From Microterricola viridarii (GTDB lineage Bacteria > Actinomycetota > Actinomycetes > Actinomycetales > Microbacteriaceae): a stretch of 64,000 bases of DNA. Shown in pieces: positions 28,814-37,740 of the stretch; the first letter of the stretch is position 1; each line of letters opens with the position of its first letter. Location: assembly GCF_900104895.1 (NCBI RefSeq), contig NZ_LT629742.1, positions 3,596,001 to 3,660,000 of the forward strand, given 5' to 3'. A model generated the notes under the pieces. It had not been told where the DNA came from, searched no databases, and was given only the letters and a program-made list of their open reading frames with translations. A program made the translations under genes and the position numbers.

Positions 28814-31645
28814 ATGTCTGCTGCCCTCTACGCCCTTGGCCGTTGGGCGTTCCGCATGCGCCGGAGGGTGCTCGTGCTCTGGCTGGTGGCGCTGGCGGTG
28901 CTGTTCGCCGGGGCCGGGCTGCTCGGCCAGGGCACCGACAACACCTACAGCATCCCGGGCACCGAATCGCAGGAAGCCCTCGACGCGCTCGCCCGCACCT
29001 TCCCCCAGGTGAGCGGCAGCTCCGCCCAGCTCATCGCGGTCGCACCGGACGGCGGCAGCGTCACCGATGCCGGGTTCGAGGCGGCCGTCACAGACGCCGC
29101 GGCCGCGATCGCCGCGCTCCCGCAGGTGTCCTCGGCCACCGTGCCCTACGGCTCGTCGTCGACGGCGAACATCAGCGCCGACTCCTCGGCGGTGATCGTG
29201 CCGATCCAGCTCTCCGTGGCGACGACCGCCGTGCTGCCGACGACGGCCGACGCGCTGCAGGCGGCGGGCGTCGCCCTGCAGGCGGCGCTGCCGCCCGGCT
29301 CCGAGGTCGCCGTCGGCGGCCAGCTGTTCGCGCAGAGCCCGGCCGGCATCAGCATCACCGAGCTGCTCGGCATCGCCGTCGCCTTCGTGGTGCTGTTCCT
29401 GACCTTCGGATCGCTCGTGGCGGCCGGCCTGCCGCTCATCACCGCGCTGCTCGGGGTCGGTGCGTCCCTGGCCATCGTGCTCGCCGCGACGAGCGTGCTC
29501 ACGATCACGTCGACGACGCCGCTGCTCGCCCTCATGCTGGGCCTGGCCGTCGGCATCGACTACGCCCTGTTCATCATCTCCCGGCACCAGGACCAGCTGC
29601 GCCATGGCCTCGAGCCGGAGGAGTCGGCGGCGCGCGCCGTCGCCACCTCGGGCTCGGCCGTGGTGTTCGCGGCGATCACCGTGATCATCGCGCTGCTCGG
29701 GCTGGCCGTCGCCGGCATCCCGTTCCTCAGCATCATGGGCGTCGCCGCCGCGCTGGCCGTCGCGATCGCGGTGCTGATCTCAGTCACCCTGACGCCGGCG
29801 CTGCTCGGCTTCGCGAGGTGGCGCGTCGTCGCCAAACGGTACCGGCCCGCGGTCGCGGCGCCCGAGGCGCCCGGTGAAGCGACTGCCGACGCGCCTGCCG
29901 ACGTTCCGGCCGAGGTTCCTACAGACGTTCCGGCCGACGCGGCGGAGCGGCCCGGCCGCTTCTTCCCGGCGTGGGCGCGCGCGGTCACCCGCTGGCCCCT
30001 CGTCACCGTGGTCGCCGTTGTGGTGCTGCTCGGCCTCGCCGCGGTGCCGGCCCTCTCGCTGCGGCTGGCGCTGCCCGACGCCGGCTCGCTGGACGAGGGC
30101 ACACCGGGCCGCGTGACCTACGACCTCGTGGCCGAACACTTCGGGCCGGGCTTCAACGGCCCGCTGATCGTCACCGGCTCCGTCATCCAGAGCACCGACC
30201 CCGTCGGGCTGATGGACAATCTGGGCGCCGAGATCGCGGCCGTGCCCGGGGTGGCATCCGTGCCGCTGTCGACCCCCAACGAGGCGGGCGACACGGGCAT
30301 CGTGCAGGTGATCCCGGACGGCGCCCCCGACTCGGAGGCGACGGCCGAGCTGGTCGCCACGCTGCGCTCGATGCACGCGCAGTTCGAGCAGGAGTACGGC
30401 GTCTCCCTCTCCGTCACCGGGTACACCGCAGCGGGCATCGACATCTCCGCCCGCCTGGCCGGCGCCCTGCTGCCGTTCGGCCTGCTCGTCGTCGGCCTCT
30501 CGCTCGTGCTGCTGGCCATGGTGTTCCGCTCGATCGTCGTCCCCGTCACGGCCGCGCTCGGCTACGCCCTCTCCATCGGCGCCGCGTTCGGGCTCACCGC
30601 GCTCGTCTTCATCGACGGCTTCCTCGCCGAGCCGCTGAACGTGGCCGGGCTGGGCTCGGTGATCAGCTTCATGCCGATCATCGTGATGGGCGTCCTGTTC
30701 GGCCTCGCCATGGACTACGAGGTTTTCCTGGTGAGCCGGATGCGGGAGGAATACGTGCAGAGCCACGACCCGGGCGGGGCCGTGCACGGTGGCTTCGTCG
30801 CCTCGGCCCGGGTCGTCACCGCCGCCGCGATCATCATGTTCGCCGTCTTCGCCGCGTTCGTGCCGGAGGGCGAGGCCAACATCCAACCCATCGCATTCGG
30901 CCTCGCGGTCGGCGTCGCGATTGACGCCTTCCTGGTGCGGATGACGCTCATCCCCGCCGTTCTCGTGCTGTTCGGCCACCGCGCCTGGTGGTTCCCGGCC
31001 TGGCTGGACCGCGCCCTGCCCAGCTTCGACATTGAGGGCGAGGGGCTGGCGGCCGAGTTCGCGCTCGCCGACTGGCCAGCGCCGGGCGACCGGCTCGCCA
31101 TCGCCGCGGAGGGCGTGCGCACGGCCGAGACGCCGCCAGCCGGAACGGGCTTCGACGCGCGGCTCGCCGCGGGCGGGGCGCTGCTCGTCGAGGGCGGAAC
31201 TCCCGCGGAGCGGAGCGCCCTGCTGCTGGCGCTCGGCGGGCGGGCCCCGGTGCTCGCCGGGCGCCTGAAGGTGTGCGGTTTTGTGCAGCCCACCCGGGCC
31301 GCCGCCGCGCGCGCCTGCACGGCCTATGTGCGGCTGGATCGCTCTGCCGACGCGGTCGACGTGATCCGCGATGCCCTGCACGGCGACCCCGCACTCGTGA
31401 TGATCGACGTCGCAGACACCTTGCTCGCGGCCGCCACGCGGGAGCAGATTCGGCAGCTGCTGACCGAACGCCTGTGGGGGGCCGCCCGCCACGGCCGGCC
31501 GCTTCCCAGCATCGTGCTGGCGGAGGGCGCCGGCACGCGGGCCGGTCTGATGCTGCCAGAGGGGACCGCACTGCAGGTGGCGCGGCTCGCCGCAGCGCCG
31601 CCGGCCGTGCCGTCGCCGCCCACCGCCCCCGAGTTGGTGGGCTGA
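28814..31645 (+). CDS. MMPL/RND-type exporter with C-terminal degenerate ABC-ATPase-like domain
   Basis: 943 residues. Two MMPL halves: helix-loop-helix blocks with GLAVGIDYALFIISR near residue 248 and MGVLFGLAMDYEVFLVSRMREEY near 630, each holding the Asp-Tyr pair used for proton coupling. An Ala/Pro/Asp-rich cytoplasmic linker lies near 350-375. After the last helix, residues 735-943 look like an ABC nucleotide-binding domain that has lost its catalytic residues: GALLVEGGTPAERSALLLALGG sits where a Walker A would be but has no GKS/GKT, and DPALVMIDVADTL sits at the Walker B place. It is one base from the YhgE/Pip gene, so the two form an operon. Likely exports a lipid or other envelope compound; the substrate is unknown. 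Confidence 0.88.
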   Translation: MSAALYALGRWAFRMRRRVLVLWLVALAVLFAGAGLLGQGTDNTYSIPGTESQEALDALARTFPQVSGSSAQLIAVAPDGGSVTDAGFEAAVTDAAAAIAALPQVSSATVPYGSSSTANISADSSAVIVPIQLSVATTAVLPTTADALQAAGVALQAALPPGSEVAVGGQLFAQSPAGISITELLGIAVAFVVLFLTFGSLVAAGLPLITALLGVGASLAIVLAATSVLTITSTTPLLALMLGLAVGIDYALFIISRHQDQLRHGLEPEESAARAVATSGSAVVFAAITVIIALLGLAVAGIPFLSIMGVAAALAVAIAVLISVTLTPALLGFARWRVVAKRYRPAVAAPEAPGEATADAPADVPAEVPTDVPADAAERPGRFFPAWARAVTRWPLVTVVAVVVLLGLAAVPALSLRLALPDAGSLDEGTPGRVTYDLVAEHFGPGFNGPLIVTGSVIQSTDPVGLMDNLGAEIAAVPGVASVPLSTPNEAGDTGIVQVIPDGAPDSEATAELVATLRSMHAQFEQEYGVSLSVTGYTAAGIDISARLAGALLPFGLLVVGLSLVLLAMVFRSIVVPVTAALGYALSIGAAFGLTALVFIDGFLAEPLNVAGLGSVISFMPIIVMGVLFGLAMDYEVFLVSRMREEYVQSHDPGGAVHGGFVASARVVTAAAIIMFAVFAAFVPEGEANIQPIAFGLAVGVAIDAFLVRMTLIPAVLVLFGHRAWWFPAWLDRALPSFDIEGEGLAAEFALADWPAPGDRLAIAAEGVRTAETPPAGTGFDARLAAGGALLVEGGTPAERSALLLALGGRAPVLAGRLKVCGFVQPTRAAAARACTAYVRLDRSADAVDVIRDALHGDPALVMIDVADTLLAAATREQIRQLLTERLWGAARHGRPLPSIVLAEGAGTRAGLMLPEGTALQVARLAAAPPAVPSPPTAPELVG

Positions 31646-31646
31646 C

Positions 31647-33617
31647 ATGGCCGCGCGCGACTCCCGCCCGCGCACCGGGGCCACCGCGCCATCCCGGCTC
31701 GCCGCGACATCCGGCTCTGAGCGCATCGGCCGGCTCACCCTGATCGGCCTGCTCCTCGTGCCGCTGCTCATCGGAGGCGTGTTGAGCTGGGCGCTGGCCG
31801 CCCCGACCACGCACCTGGACCGGGTGACCGCGGCGATCGTCAACAACGACGAGCCGGTCACCGTGAACGGCAACACGGTGCCGCTCGGCCGGCAGTTCTC
31901 CGCCGGGCTGATCGCCGGCCAGGCCGCGGGCACCGACGGGGGCACCGACACAGTCCCCCAGGCGGGCGCCGCGCCGAACAACTTCAGCTGGGTGCTCACG
32001 AACGGCGACGAGGCCGCGGCCGGCCTCCGCTCCGGCCGCTATGCGGCGGTCGTCACCATCCCGTCCTCCTTCTCGGCTACCGCGATGTCGATCGGAGGCC
32101 CCGCCTCGGCGGCGACGCAGGCCGCGCTCCAGGTTCAGACGACCCCCGCGACGGCGTTCCTCGACCCGGCGCTGACCCAGGCAATCACCCGGACGGCGGC
32201 CGCCTCGCTCAACCAGCAACTCATCGAGCAGTACCTCGACAATGTGTACGCCGGGTTCAACACGTTGAACCAGCAGATCGGGCAGGCCTCGTCCGGCGCG
32301 GACAGCCTCGCCTCCGGGGCCAGCTCACTCGACAGCGGGGCGCAGTCGCTCGCGAGCGGCGCCGGGCAGCTGAATGCGGGTGCCAGCTCGCTCGACACGG
32401 GCGCGGCCGCCCTCGCAGACGGCCTGTCCGAACTGGACAGCGCGGCGCAGCCGCTGCCCGGGCAGACCGCCCAGCTTGCAGCCGGCGCCGCCCAGGTCGC
32501 CGCGGCCGCCGACGCGCTGAGCGCGGCGGTGGTGGATGCCACCAGCCAGTTCACCGCCACCGTCGCCCAACTCTGCCTGACCCCCGGCGTGCTCTGCGAC
32601 CGGGCAACGGCCGCCCTCACCCGGTTGCAGAGCGCGAACCAGGGTGCGGCGCAGCTCGCCGGCGGCGCCGATCAGGTGGCATCCGGCAACGCCCAGCTGG
32701 CCGCCGGCATGGGCCCGCTCGTCGACGGCATCGACTCCTCCGCCAGCGGCGCCGAGCAGCTGGCCGACGGGGCGGCGCAGCTGAGCGACGGCGCCGCCTC
32801 GCTCTCCGTCGGCGCGCAGAGCGTAGCGGCCGGGGCGGCGCAGGTGGACTCTGGGGCAGCGCAGCTCTCCAGCGGGCTGCAGCAGGCGGTCGCCCAGATT
32901 CCGACGTACTCCGACAGCGACATCAGCACCCTCTCCGCCGTGGTCTCGGCCCCGGTGCTCGTCGAGCAGGCGGCGCTGCCGACCGGGTTCCAGTCCGTGC
33001 CCTTGTTCGCGGTGGTCGCCCTCTGGCTGGGCGGCCTCGTGCTGGCCATCGCCCGCCGGGCAGTGCCGACGCGCCTGCTGCTCACCGCGGCACCGACCAC
33101 CGGGATCGCGCTGCGCTCGCTCGGGCTGACGGCGGCGTTCGGCGCCGCGCAGGGCGTCGTCGTGGGCGTCGTCGTGCTCACCGCCGTCGCCGCCAGCCCG
33201 CTGCAGTGGCTCAGCTTCGCCGGCGCCTGTCTGGCCATTGGCGCCGTCTTCGCCGTGCTCAACCAGGGGCTCGCTGCGGCGTTCGGCGCGGTGGGACGGC
33301 TGCTGGCCGCCGCGGTGGCGGTGGTGGCGTTGGCGGCCGGGCTGAGCGGCACCGTTCCCCCCGCGATCGCCGGCATCGCCGGGGCACTGCCGACGGCCCC
33401 GGCGCTCCAGCTGCTGCTGGCCGCCCTCACCCGGGATGCGGGCTCGGCCCTGGCCGGGCTCCTCGGCCTGCTGCTCTGGGCGCTGCTCGGGGCGGCGCTC
33501 GTCTACGCCGGCGTGGCCGTGCGGCGGCGCACTGCCGGCGACGGCGACAGCATCAGCAGCGGGGCCGCGGCGGATTCGGCGCCCGGCGAGGGCGAGGGCG
33601 CAGAGCGCTCCGCATAG
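31647..33617 (+). CDS. YhgE/Pip-family membrane protein
   Basis: 656 residues. One N-terminal membrane helix (about 30-50), a long extracytoplasmic region, then about five to six C-terminal helices (about 445-630). AAIVNNDEPVTVNGNTVPLGRQFSAGLI is the YhgE/Pip N-terminal signature. The middle (about 215-420) is a heptad-like series of GAxxLxxGAxxL units (for example ASGASSLDSGAQSLASGAGQL), as in phage-infection protein and type VII-secretion-linked YukE exporters. A Cys pair (LCLTPGVLCD) interrupts the repeat near 310. Coupled to the MMPL gene by a one-base gap; together they may form an envelope export system. Confidence 0.88.
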   Translation: MAARDSRPRTGATAPSRLAATSGSERIGRLTLIGLLLVPLLIGGVLSWALAAPTTHLDRVTAAIVNNDEPVTVNGNTVPLGRQFSAGLIAGQAAGTDGGTDTVPQAGAAPNNFSWVLTNGDEAAAGLRSGRYAAVVTIPSSFSATAMSIGGPASAATQAALQVQTTPATAFLDPALTQAITRTAAASLNQQLIEQYLDNVYAGFNTLNQQIGQASSGADSLASGASSLDSGAQSLASGAGQLNAGASSLDTGAAALADGLSELDSAAQPLPGQTAQLAAGAAQVAAAADALSAAVVDATSQFTATVAQLCLTPGVLCDRATAALTRLQSANQGAAQLAGGADQVASGNAQLAAGMGPLVDGIDSSASGAEQLADGAAQLSDGAASLSVGAQSVAAGAAQVDSGAAQLSSGLQQAVAQIPTYSDSDISTLSAVVSAPVLVEQAALPTGFQSVPLFAVVALWLGGLVLAIARRAVPTRLLLTAAPTTGIALRSLGLTAAFGAAQGVVVGVVVLTAVAASPLQWLSFAGACLAIGAVFAVLNQGLAAAFGAVGRLLAAAVAVVALAAGLSGTVPPAIAGIAGALPTAPALQLLLAALTRDAGSALAGLLGLLLWALLGAALVYAGVAVRRRTAGDGDSISSGAAADSAPGEGEGAERSA

Positions 33618-33626
33618 GCTGGGCCC

Positions 33627-34379
33627 GTGCTCAGCGACTTCTTCTCCGGCGTCGGCCTGTTGCTGCGCGGATTCGGGTTCTGGCGCCGCCGCCCGGGCGT
33701 CATGCTGCTCGGGCTGGTGCCGGCCGCGATCGTGTTCGCGCTGATGCTCGCCGCGCTCATCGCCCTCGGCGCCAACCTGCCGTCACTCGTGGTGTGGCTG
33801 ACTCCCTTCGACGACGCCTGGCCGGAGCCCTGGCCGACGATCATCGCCTCCGCGCTCGGGGCCGTGCTGCTCGGTGGCGCGATCGTCCTGGCCGCCGTCA
33901 CCTTCACGGCGCTCACCCTCGCCGTCGGCGACCCGTTCTACGAGCGCATCTGGCGCGCGGCCGAGCAAGAACTGGGCGAGGTGCCCGAGGCCGGCGCCGG
34001 ATTCTGGCGGGCCGTGCGCAGCTCGCTCGCCCTCCTCGGCATGGGCGTTCTCACCGCCCTGCTCGTGGTGCTCGCCGGCTTCGTCCCGCTGCTCGGTGCT
34101 GCGCTCGCGCCGACGCTCGGCATCGTGCTCTCCGGCCGGCTGCTCGCCGTCGAGTTGAGCTCGCGGGCCTTCGAGGCGCGCGGCATCCCGGGTGCCGGGC
34201 AACGCGCGCTCCGCCGCGGCATCCGCTGGGAGCTGCTCGGCTTCGGCGTGGCCACCCAGCTGCTGTTCATGGTTCCGCTGGGGGCCGTCTTCACGATGCC
34301 GGCGGCCGTTGCCGGCTCCACCTTCTTGGCCGGCAGGGCGCTGGACGCCGCCCGCCCGGCCGGGCGCAACACTCCCTAG
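33627..34379 (+). CDS. EI24-domain membrane protein
   Basis: 250 residues with about five to six membrane helices. LVPAAIVFALMLAALIAL, the AVGDPFYERIWRAAEQELGE motif near 105-125 and FEARGIPGAGQRALRRGIRWELLGFGVATQLLFMVPLGAVFTMPAAVAGSTFLA are those of the EI24/CysZ-like family. Start GTG at 33627, nine bases after the YhgE/Pip stop, so it is the third gene of that operon. The stop TAG at 34377-34379 is part of CTAG, the palindrome that also holds the stop of the convergent VOC gene. Role unknown; some relatives transport sulfate. Confidence 0.82.
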   Translation: MLSDFFSGVGLLLRGFGFWRRRPGVMLLGLVPAAIVFALMLAALIALGANLPSLVVWLTPFDDAWPEPWPTIIASALGAVLLGGAIVLAAVTFTALTLAVGDPFYERIWRAAEQELGEVPEAGAGFWRAVRSSLALLGMGVLTALLVVLAGFVPLLGAALAPTLGIVLSGRLLAVELSSRAFEARGIPGAGQRALRRGIRWELLGFGVATQLLFMVPLGAVFTMPAAVAGSTFLAGRALDAARPAGRNTP

Positions 34380-34816
34380 CTGGGGCCCATCGGGATGGTG
34401 ACGTCGGTGCCGTCGGAGAGCACAGGTGAGATCATGCCGAACACGTTGTGGTCGGGGTCGAGCAGGTAGCCAACACGGCCGATTCCCGGCATGTCGTCGA
34501 GCGGCAGCGCCTCGATCGCGCCGAGTGCGATCCCCTTCGCGAACAGGGCGTCGATGTCGTCAACACCGACGACGAAGTCGCAGCCGTTCACGGGCGCGCC
34601 GACTTCGGGCCCCGCGCCCATCCGCTTGGTCATGCCGCCGTTGATGCCCAGGCCCGGCGACCTGTCCATCCCGATCGACCCCTCGCCGGTCGAGATCGAC
34701 CAGTACTCCATCTCGCCGAACCTGGTGAATGTCCAGCCGAACAGGCTCGAGTAGAAGTCGATGAGCCGCTGGGGCTCCGATGCGTGGATCTCAAAGTGCA
34801 CGACGAGGTTCGCCAT
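34376..34816 (-). CDS. VOC-family (glyoxalase/bleomycin resistance-like) protein
   Basis: 146 residues. Two beta-alpha-beta-beta-beta repeats: VVHFEIHASEPQRLIDFYSSLFGWTF at the start and DFVVGVDDIDALFAKGIALGAIEALPLDDMPGIGRVGYLLDPDHNVFGMIS in the second half, with His8 and Asp/His near 123 as possible metal ligands. Common small VOC proteins of this length have unknown substrates. Its stop shares the CTAG tetranucleotide with the EI24 gene stop, so the two convergent genes overlap by four bases. Confidence 0.85.
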   Translation of the reverse strand: MANLVVHFEIHASEPQRLIDFYSSLFGWTFTRFGEMEYWSISTGEGSIGMDRSPGLGINGGMTKRMGAGPEVGAPVNGCDFVVGVDDIDALFAKGIALGAIEALPLDDMPGIGRVGYLLDPDHNVFGMISPVLSDGTDVTIPMGPS

Positions 34817-34866
34817 TGCTCCTCCTTGCTCGTGGGCGTCATGCTACGCCGACGCTCCGGCGCCTG

Positions 34867-35154
34867 CTAGTAGTGCGTGATGGTGCGCGGGTGTGCGGCC
34901 TCGAACTCGTTGAGCAGGGTGCGGGTGATGCCGATCCAGTCCGAGCCGAAGTGCGAGAGATGCTCCTGCCCGGGTTCGTAGCCGTTGTAGACCGGGTCCT
35001 CGTCGGCGCCGTGGCGGGCGATCATCTCGATCGAGCCGTAGACGACGCCGGCGTCATCCGTGATCTGCCAATGGCCGGACTCGATCTTCTGGACGGTGTA
35101 TTCCCGGCCCTTGTGCTCAAGCTTCTGGTGTTTCTGCGGCTTGTCCTTCGACAT
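34867..35154 (-). CDS. Small hypothetical protein
   Basis: 95 residues, hydrophilic, no signal or membrane segment. The N-terminus is basic (MSKDKPQKHQKLEHKG); HWQITDDAGVVYGSIE and GYEPGQEHLSHFGSDWIGITRTLLNEF suggest a small alpha/beta fold. Start ATG at 35154 has AAAGGGG at good spacing. I do not recognise the family. The 162 bases between this start and the methyltransferase hold the divergent promoters. Confidence 0.6.
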   Translation of the reverse strand: MSKDKPQKHQKLEHKGREYTVQKIESGHWQITDDAGVVYGSIEMIARHGADEDPVYNGYEPGQEHLSHFGSDWIGITRTLLNEFEAAHPRTITHY

Positions 35155-35316
35155 GGCCCGCCCCTTTCCTGGCTCGGAGTGCGTCGTCGTTCCAGAATCC
35201 TCCCGCGCGGGCGCGCGCGCAATCCCCCGCCCCACCTCTCTTGCTCGTGCGGCATCGCCGCGGGTTGCCAGTCGGGCCGGGCGGTGAGACGCTGGGGGCG
35301 TGGAGCGAGAGTGGCG

Positions 35317-35961
35317 ATGAGCGGCGGTGCGGGCGCCGCGGGCGGTCCGGCCGGCGACGCGCTGGCCCAGCCGATCAGCGACGACGATCTGGACGATCTC
35401 GAGCGCGACTTCGTGGCGCGGCTGCGCGGCCGGGTGCTCGAGGTCGGGGCCGGCTCTGGCGAGAACTTCGGCGCGCTGCACCCGGATGTCGTCTGGGCGG
35501 GCCTCGAGCCGGATGCCGCACGACGCGGCGAGCTTGCCACCCGCGCCAAGGAGTGGGGGCACGGCGCTGCGCCGTTGGACGCGCGCTGCGAGGCGATCCC
35601 GCTGCCCGACGGCTCCCTCGACGCGGTGTTCGGCAGCTACGTGCTCTGCTCGGTGGACGACCCGGCCGCCGCCCTGGCCGAGGTGCGGCGCGTGCTCGTG
35701 CCCGGCGGGCGGGTGGTGTTCATCGACCACGTCGTCGCCCCGCCCGGCACGCTGAAGCGCGCGGTGCAGCGGGTCGCCACCCCGTTCTCCGCCCGGTTCT
35801 GCCACGGCTGCCATTGGGACAGGGACACCGCACAGCTGCTCGCCGCCGCCGGATTCGTCGCCGATGACAGCCGCCGGATCCGCGTGCGCTCTGCCCCGTT
35901 CGGGCCGGTGCCGGTCGTGCTCTTCGACGGGCATGCGCCGGCGGAGGGCACCCGACCGTGA
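35317..35961 (+). CDS. SAM-dependent methyltransferase (class I)
   Basis: 214 residues. RVLEVGAGSGENFGALHPDVVWAGLEPD near residue 37-65 is motif I with the acidic strand 2 end, IPLPDGSLDAVFGSYVLCSVDD near 92-113 is motif II/III and VRRVLVPGGRVVFIDHVVAP is the post-III segment, all of the UbiE/COQ5-like Methyltransf_11 group. Substrate unknown. ATG at 35317 with GGAGCGAGAG before it; a GTG six bases earlier is possible. The GNAT gene follows after 13 bases. Confidence 0.88.
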   Translation: MSGGAGAAGGPAGDALAQPISDDDLDDLERDFVARLRGRVLEVGAGSGENFGALHPDVVWAGLEPDAARRGELATRAKEWGHGAAPLDARCEAIPLPDGSLDAVFGSYVLCSVDDPAAALAEVRRVLVPGGRVVFIDHVVAPPGTLKRAVQRVATPFSARFCHGCHWDRDTAQLLAAAGFVADDSRRIRVRSAPFGPVPVVLFDGHAPAEGTRP

Positions 35962-35974
35962 GCCAGGTGCGGCC

Positions 35975-36544
35975 GTGATCGAGGTGCGGCCGGCAGCCGT
36001 GTTCGACGACGTCGCAGCCGTGCTCGGCCTCCGGCGCGCCGACGCGAACGTCTGCTGGTGTCTGAGCTACCGCATCCCGTCGAAGGAGAACGTGGTTCTG
36101 CGGGGGCCGGCCCGCGGCGAGCGGGTGCGCGAGCTCTGCGCGGAGGACGTGCCGCCCGGCGTGCTCGCCTATGACGGCGAGGAGGTGGTCGGCTGGGCGG
36201 CCGTGCACCCGCGCGCCGACACCGGCTTCGCCCGTACCCGCACCATTCCGCACGTCGACGAGCTGGCGGTCTGGTCGGTCTGGTGCGTCCGAGTGCGGCC
36301 GGGGCACCGCGGCAACGGGATCTCGCATGCGTTGCTCGCCGGAGCCGTCGAGTTCGCACGGGCGAACGGGGCGCCGGCGATCGAGGGGTACCCGGTCGAG
36401 AACGGCGGCCGGAAGGTCGACCTGACGATGGCCTACGTCGGCACGCGGGCGCTGTTCGAGCGGGCCGGATTCGTGAAGGCCGCAGACACCGGCTCGGTGC
36501 TCAACGGCTTCCCGCGTGTGCTGATGCGGCTGCCGCTGCGCTGA
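35975..36544 (+). CDS. GNAT-family N-acetyltransferase
   Basis: 189 residues. ELAVWSVWCVRVRPGHRGNGISHALLAGAVEFARANGA near residue 90-130 contains the acetyl-CoA pyrophosphate loop (RPGHRGNGI) and TRALFERAGFVKA the C-terminal GNAT block. GTG start at 35975; no strong ribosome site, consistent with coupling to the methyltransferase gene just upstream. Cys-rich VCWCLSYR near the N-terminus is typical of one actinobacterial GNAT subgroup. Substrate unknown. Confidence 0.85.
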   Translation: MIEVRPAAVFDDVAAVLGLRRADANVCWCLSYRIPSKENVVLRGPARGERVRELCAEDVPPGVLAYDGEEVVGWAAVHPRADTGFARTRTIPHVDELAVWSVWCVRVRPGHRGNGISHALLAGAVEFARANGAPAIEGYPVENGGRKVDLTMAYVGTRALFERAGFVKAADTGSVLNGFPRVLMRLPLR

Positions 36545-36546
36545 GT

Positions 36547-36574
36547 CGGGGCGGATGCCGTGGCATCCGCCCCG
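36547..36574. terminator. Bidirectional terminator hairpin between GNAT and SDR genes
   Basis: CGGGGCGGATGCC and GGCATCCGCCCCG are perfect inverses separated by two bases, making a stem of about 12 with a tight loop, located between two convergent stops. Confidence 0.82.
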
Positions 36575-36586
36575 TCCCGGCGGGTG

Positions 36587-37600
36587 TTACTGAACCGACC
36601 AGCCGCCGTCGGAGGGCAGCGTGGCACCGTTGATGTTCACGCCGTCGTCGCTGAGCAGGAAGGTGATCGAGGCGGCCAGCTGCTCGGCCGTGGCCAGCGA
36701 CGGGATCATCGACTGGAACGGCTGCAGGCGTGCGCTGCCTGCCTCGGAGACGTTCGCGGGGAACGGGATGCCGGTCGCCACGCCGCCCGGCGCGACGGCG
36801 TTCACACGGATGCCGTGCGGGCCGTACTGGAATGCCGCGCTGCGGGTCATGCCGATGACGGCGTGCTTGGAGGTCGTGTAGGCGTTGCCGGAGGCGTTAC
36901 CGCGGAGGCCGGCCTCGCTGGCCACGTTGACGATTGAGCCGGAGCCGGCCGCGACCATCGCGGGCAGCACGCCGCGCGAGAGCTTGAACGCACCCGTGAC
37001 GTTGACGCCCATCACGCGATCCCACATGGCGTCGCTGGTCTCGTGCAGCGGCGAGAAGTCGTCGTTGATGCCGGCCACGTTGGCCAGGCCGTCGATCTTC
37101 TCCCCGGCGGCGGCGATGATGGCGTCGACCGACTCCTGCTTCGTGATGTCGCCGGCGACGGTGACGATCTCGGTGCCGGGCAGCGCGGCGACGAGCTCGT
37201 CCAGCTTCTCGGCGGAGATGTCGACGGCGATCACGCGGCCGCCCTCGCGGGCGATGCGGCTCGCGGTCGCCCGGCCGATGCCGGAGGCGGCACCGGTCAC
37301 CACGACGGTCTTGCCAGAGAACCGGCCGCCGGTGATCTTCTCCTGCCAGCCACCCGCCTCGCTCTCGGGGATCACTCCCCCGTTGACGGCCTTGACGAGG
37401 TCGTCGATGACCGACTGCGGCATCTGGCCCTGGCTCAGGGCCACGAGCTGCTGCAGCGGCAGGCCGAGCACGGGGGCGAGCGACTCCTCTGTCGCGCCGG
37501 ATGCCGCGAGCAGGCCCTTCACGGCCGGGCCGCCCTCGGGGTGGGCGAGCCATTCGCCGATCGTGCTGTTGCCGGTGAGCGGCGTCGATTCCGTTGCCAT
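36587..37600 (-). CDS. SDR oxidoreductase with extra N-terminal helical domain
   Basis: 337 residues. The SDR domain starts near 93: TGAASGIGRATA (cofactor GxxxGxG near 100), NVAGINDD, active Ser in NVASEAG and YTTSK near 241. The first 90 residues (IGEWLAHPEGGPAVKGLL... LPLQQLVALSQGQMPQSVIDDLVKAVNGG) are an extra helical domain not part of SDR; it resembles a short domain I recall at the C-terminus of some actinobacterial glycoside hydrolases, which would hint at a sugar substrate. Start at 37600 with AAAGGAAG. Divergent from a TetR gene with two operator dyads between, so it is likely the TetR target. Confidence 0.85.
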   Translation of the reverse strand: MATESTPLTGNSTIGEWLAHPEGGPAVKGLLAASGATEESLAPVLGLPLQQLVALSQGQMPQSVIDDLVKAVNGGVIPESEAGGWQEKITGGRFSGKTVVVTGAASGIGRATASRIAREGGRVIAVDISAEKLDELVAALPGTEIVTVAGDITKQESVDAIIAAAGEKIDGLANVAGINDDFSPLHETSDAMWDRVMGVNVTGAFKLSRGVLPAMVAAGSGSIVNVASEAGLRGNASGNAYTTSKHAVIGMTRSAAFQYGPHGIRVNAVAPGGVATGIPFPANVSEAGSARLQPFQSMIPSLATAEQLAASITFLLSDDGVNINGATLPSDGGWSVQ

Positions 37601-37665
37601 GTGCGCTTCCTTTCGTACCGCCCCGACCGGAGTGATCAGAGCTCGGCTCCACATCGGCAGCTTAT

Positions 37666-37697
37666 CCGACTCTTGTCGGATTTCCGACAAATGTCGG
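37666..37697. promoter_or_regulatory. Double TetR-type operator
   Basis: Two CCGAC-N4-GTCGG dyads (37666-37679 and 37684-37697), with centres 18 bases apart. Together they also make an inner palindrome TTGTCGGA-TT-TCCGACAA. They lie between the SDR (37600, minus) and TetR (37741, plus) genes and fit two TetR dimers. Confidence 0.87.
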
Positions 37698-37740
37698 CCA
37701 AGTAGCCACGAGACCGCCTAAACCCTGCAACACTGGACCG

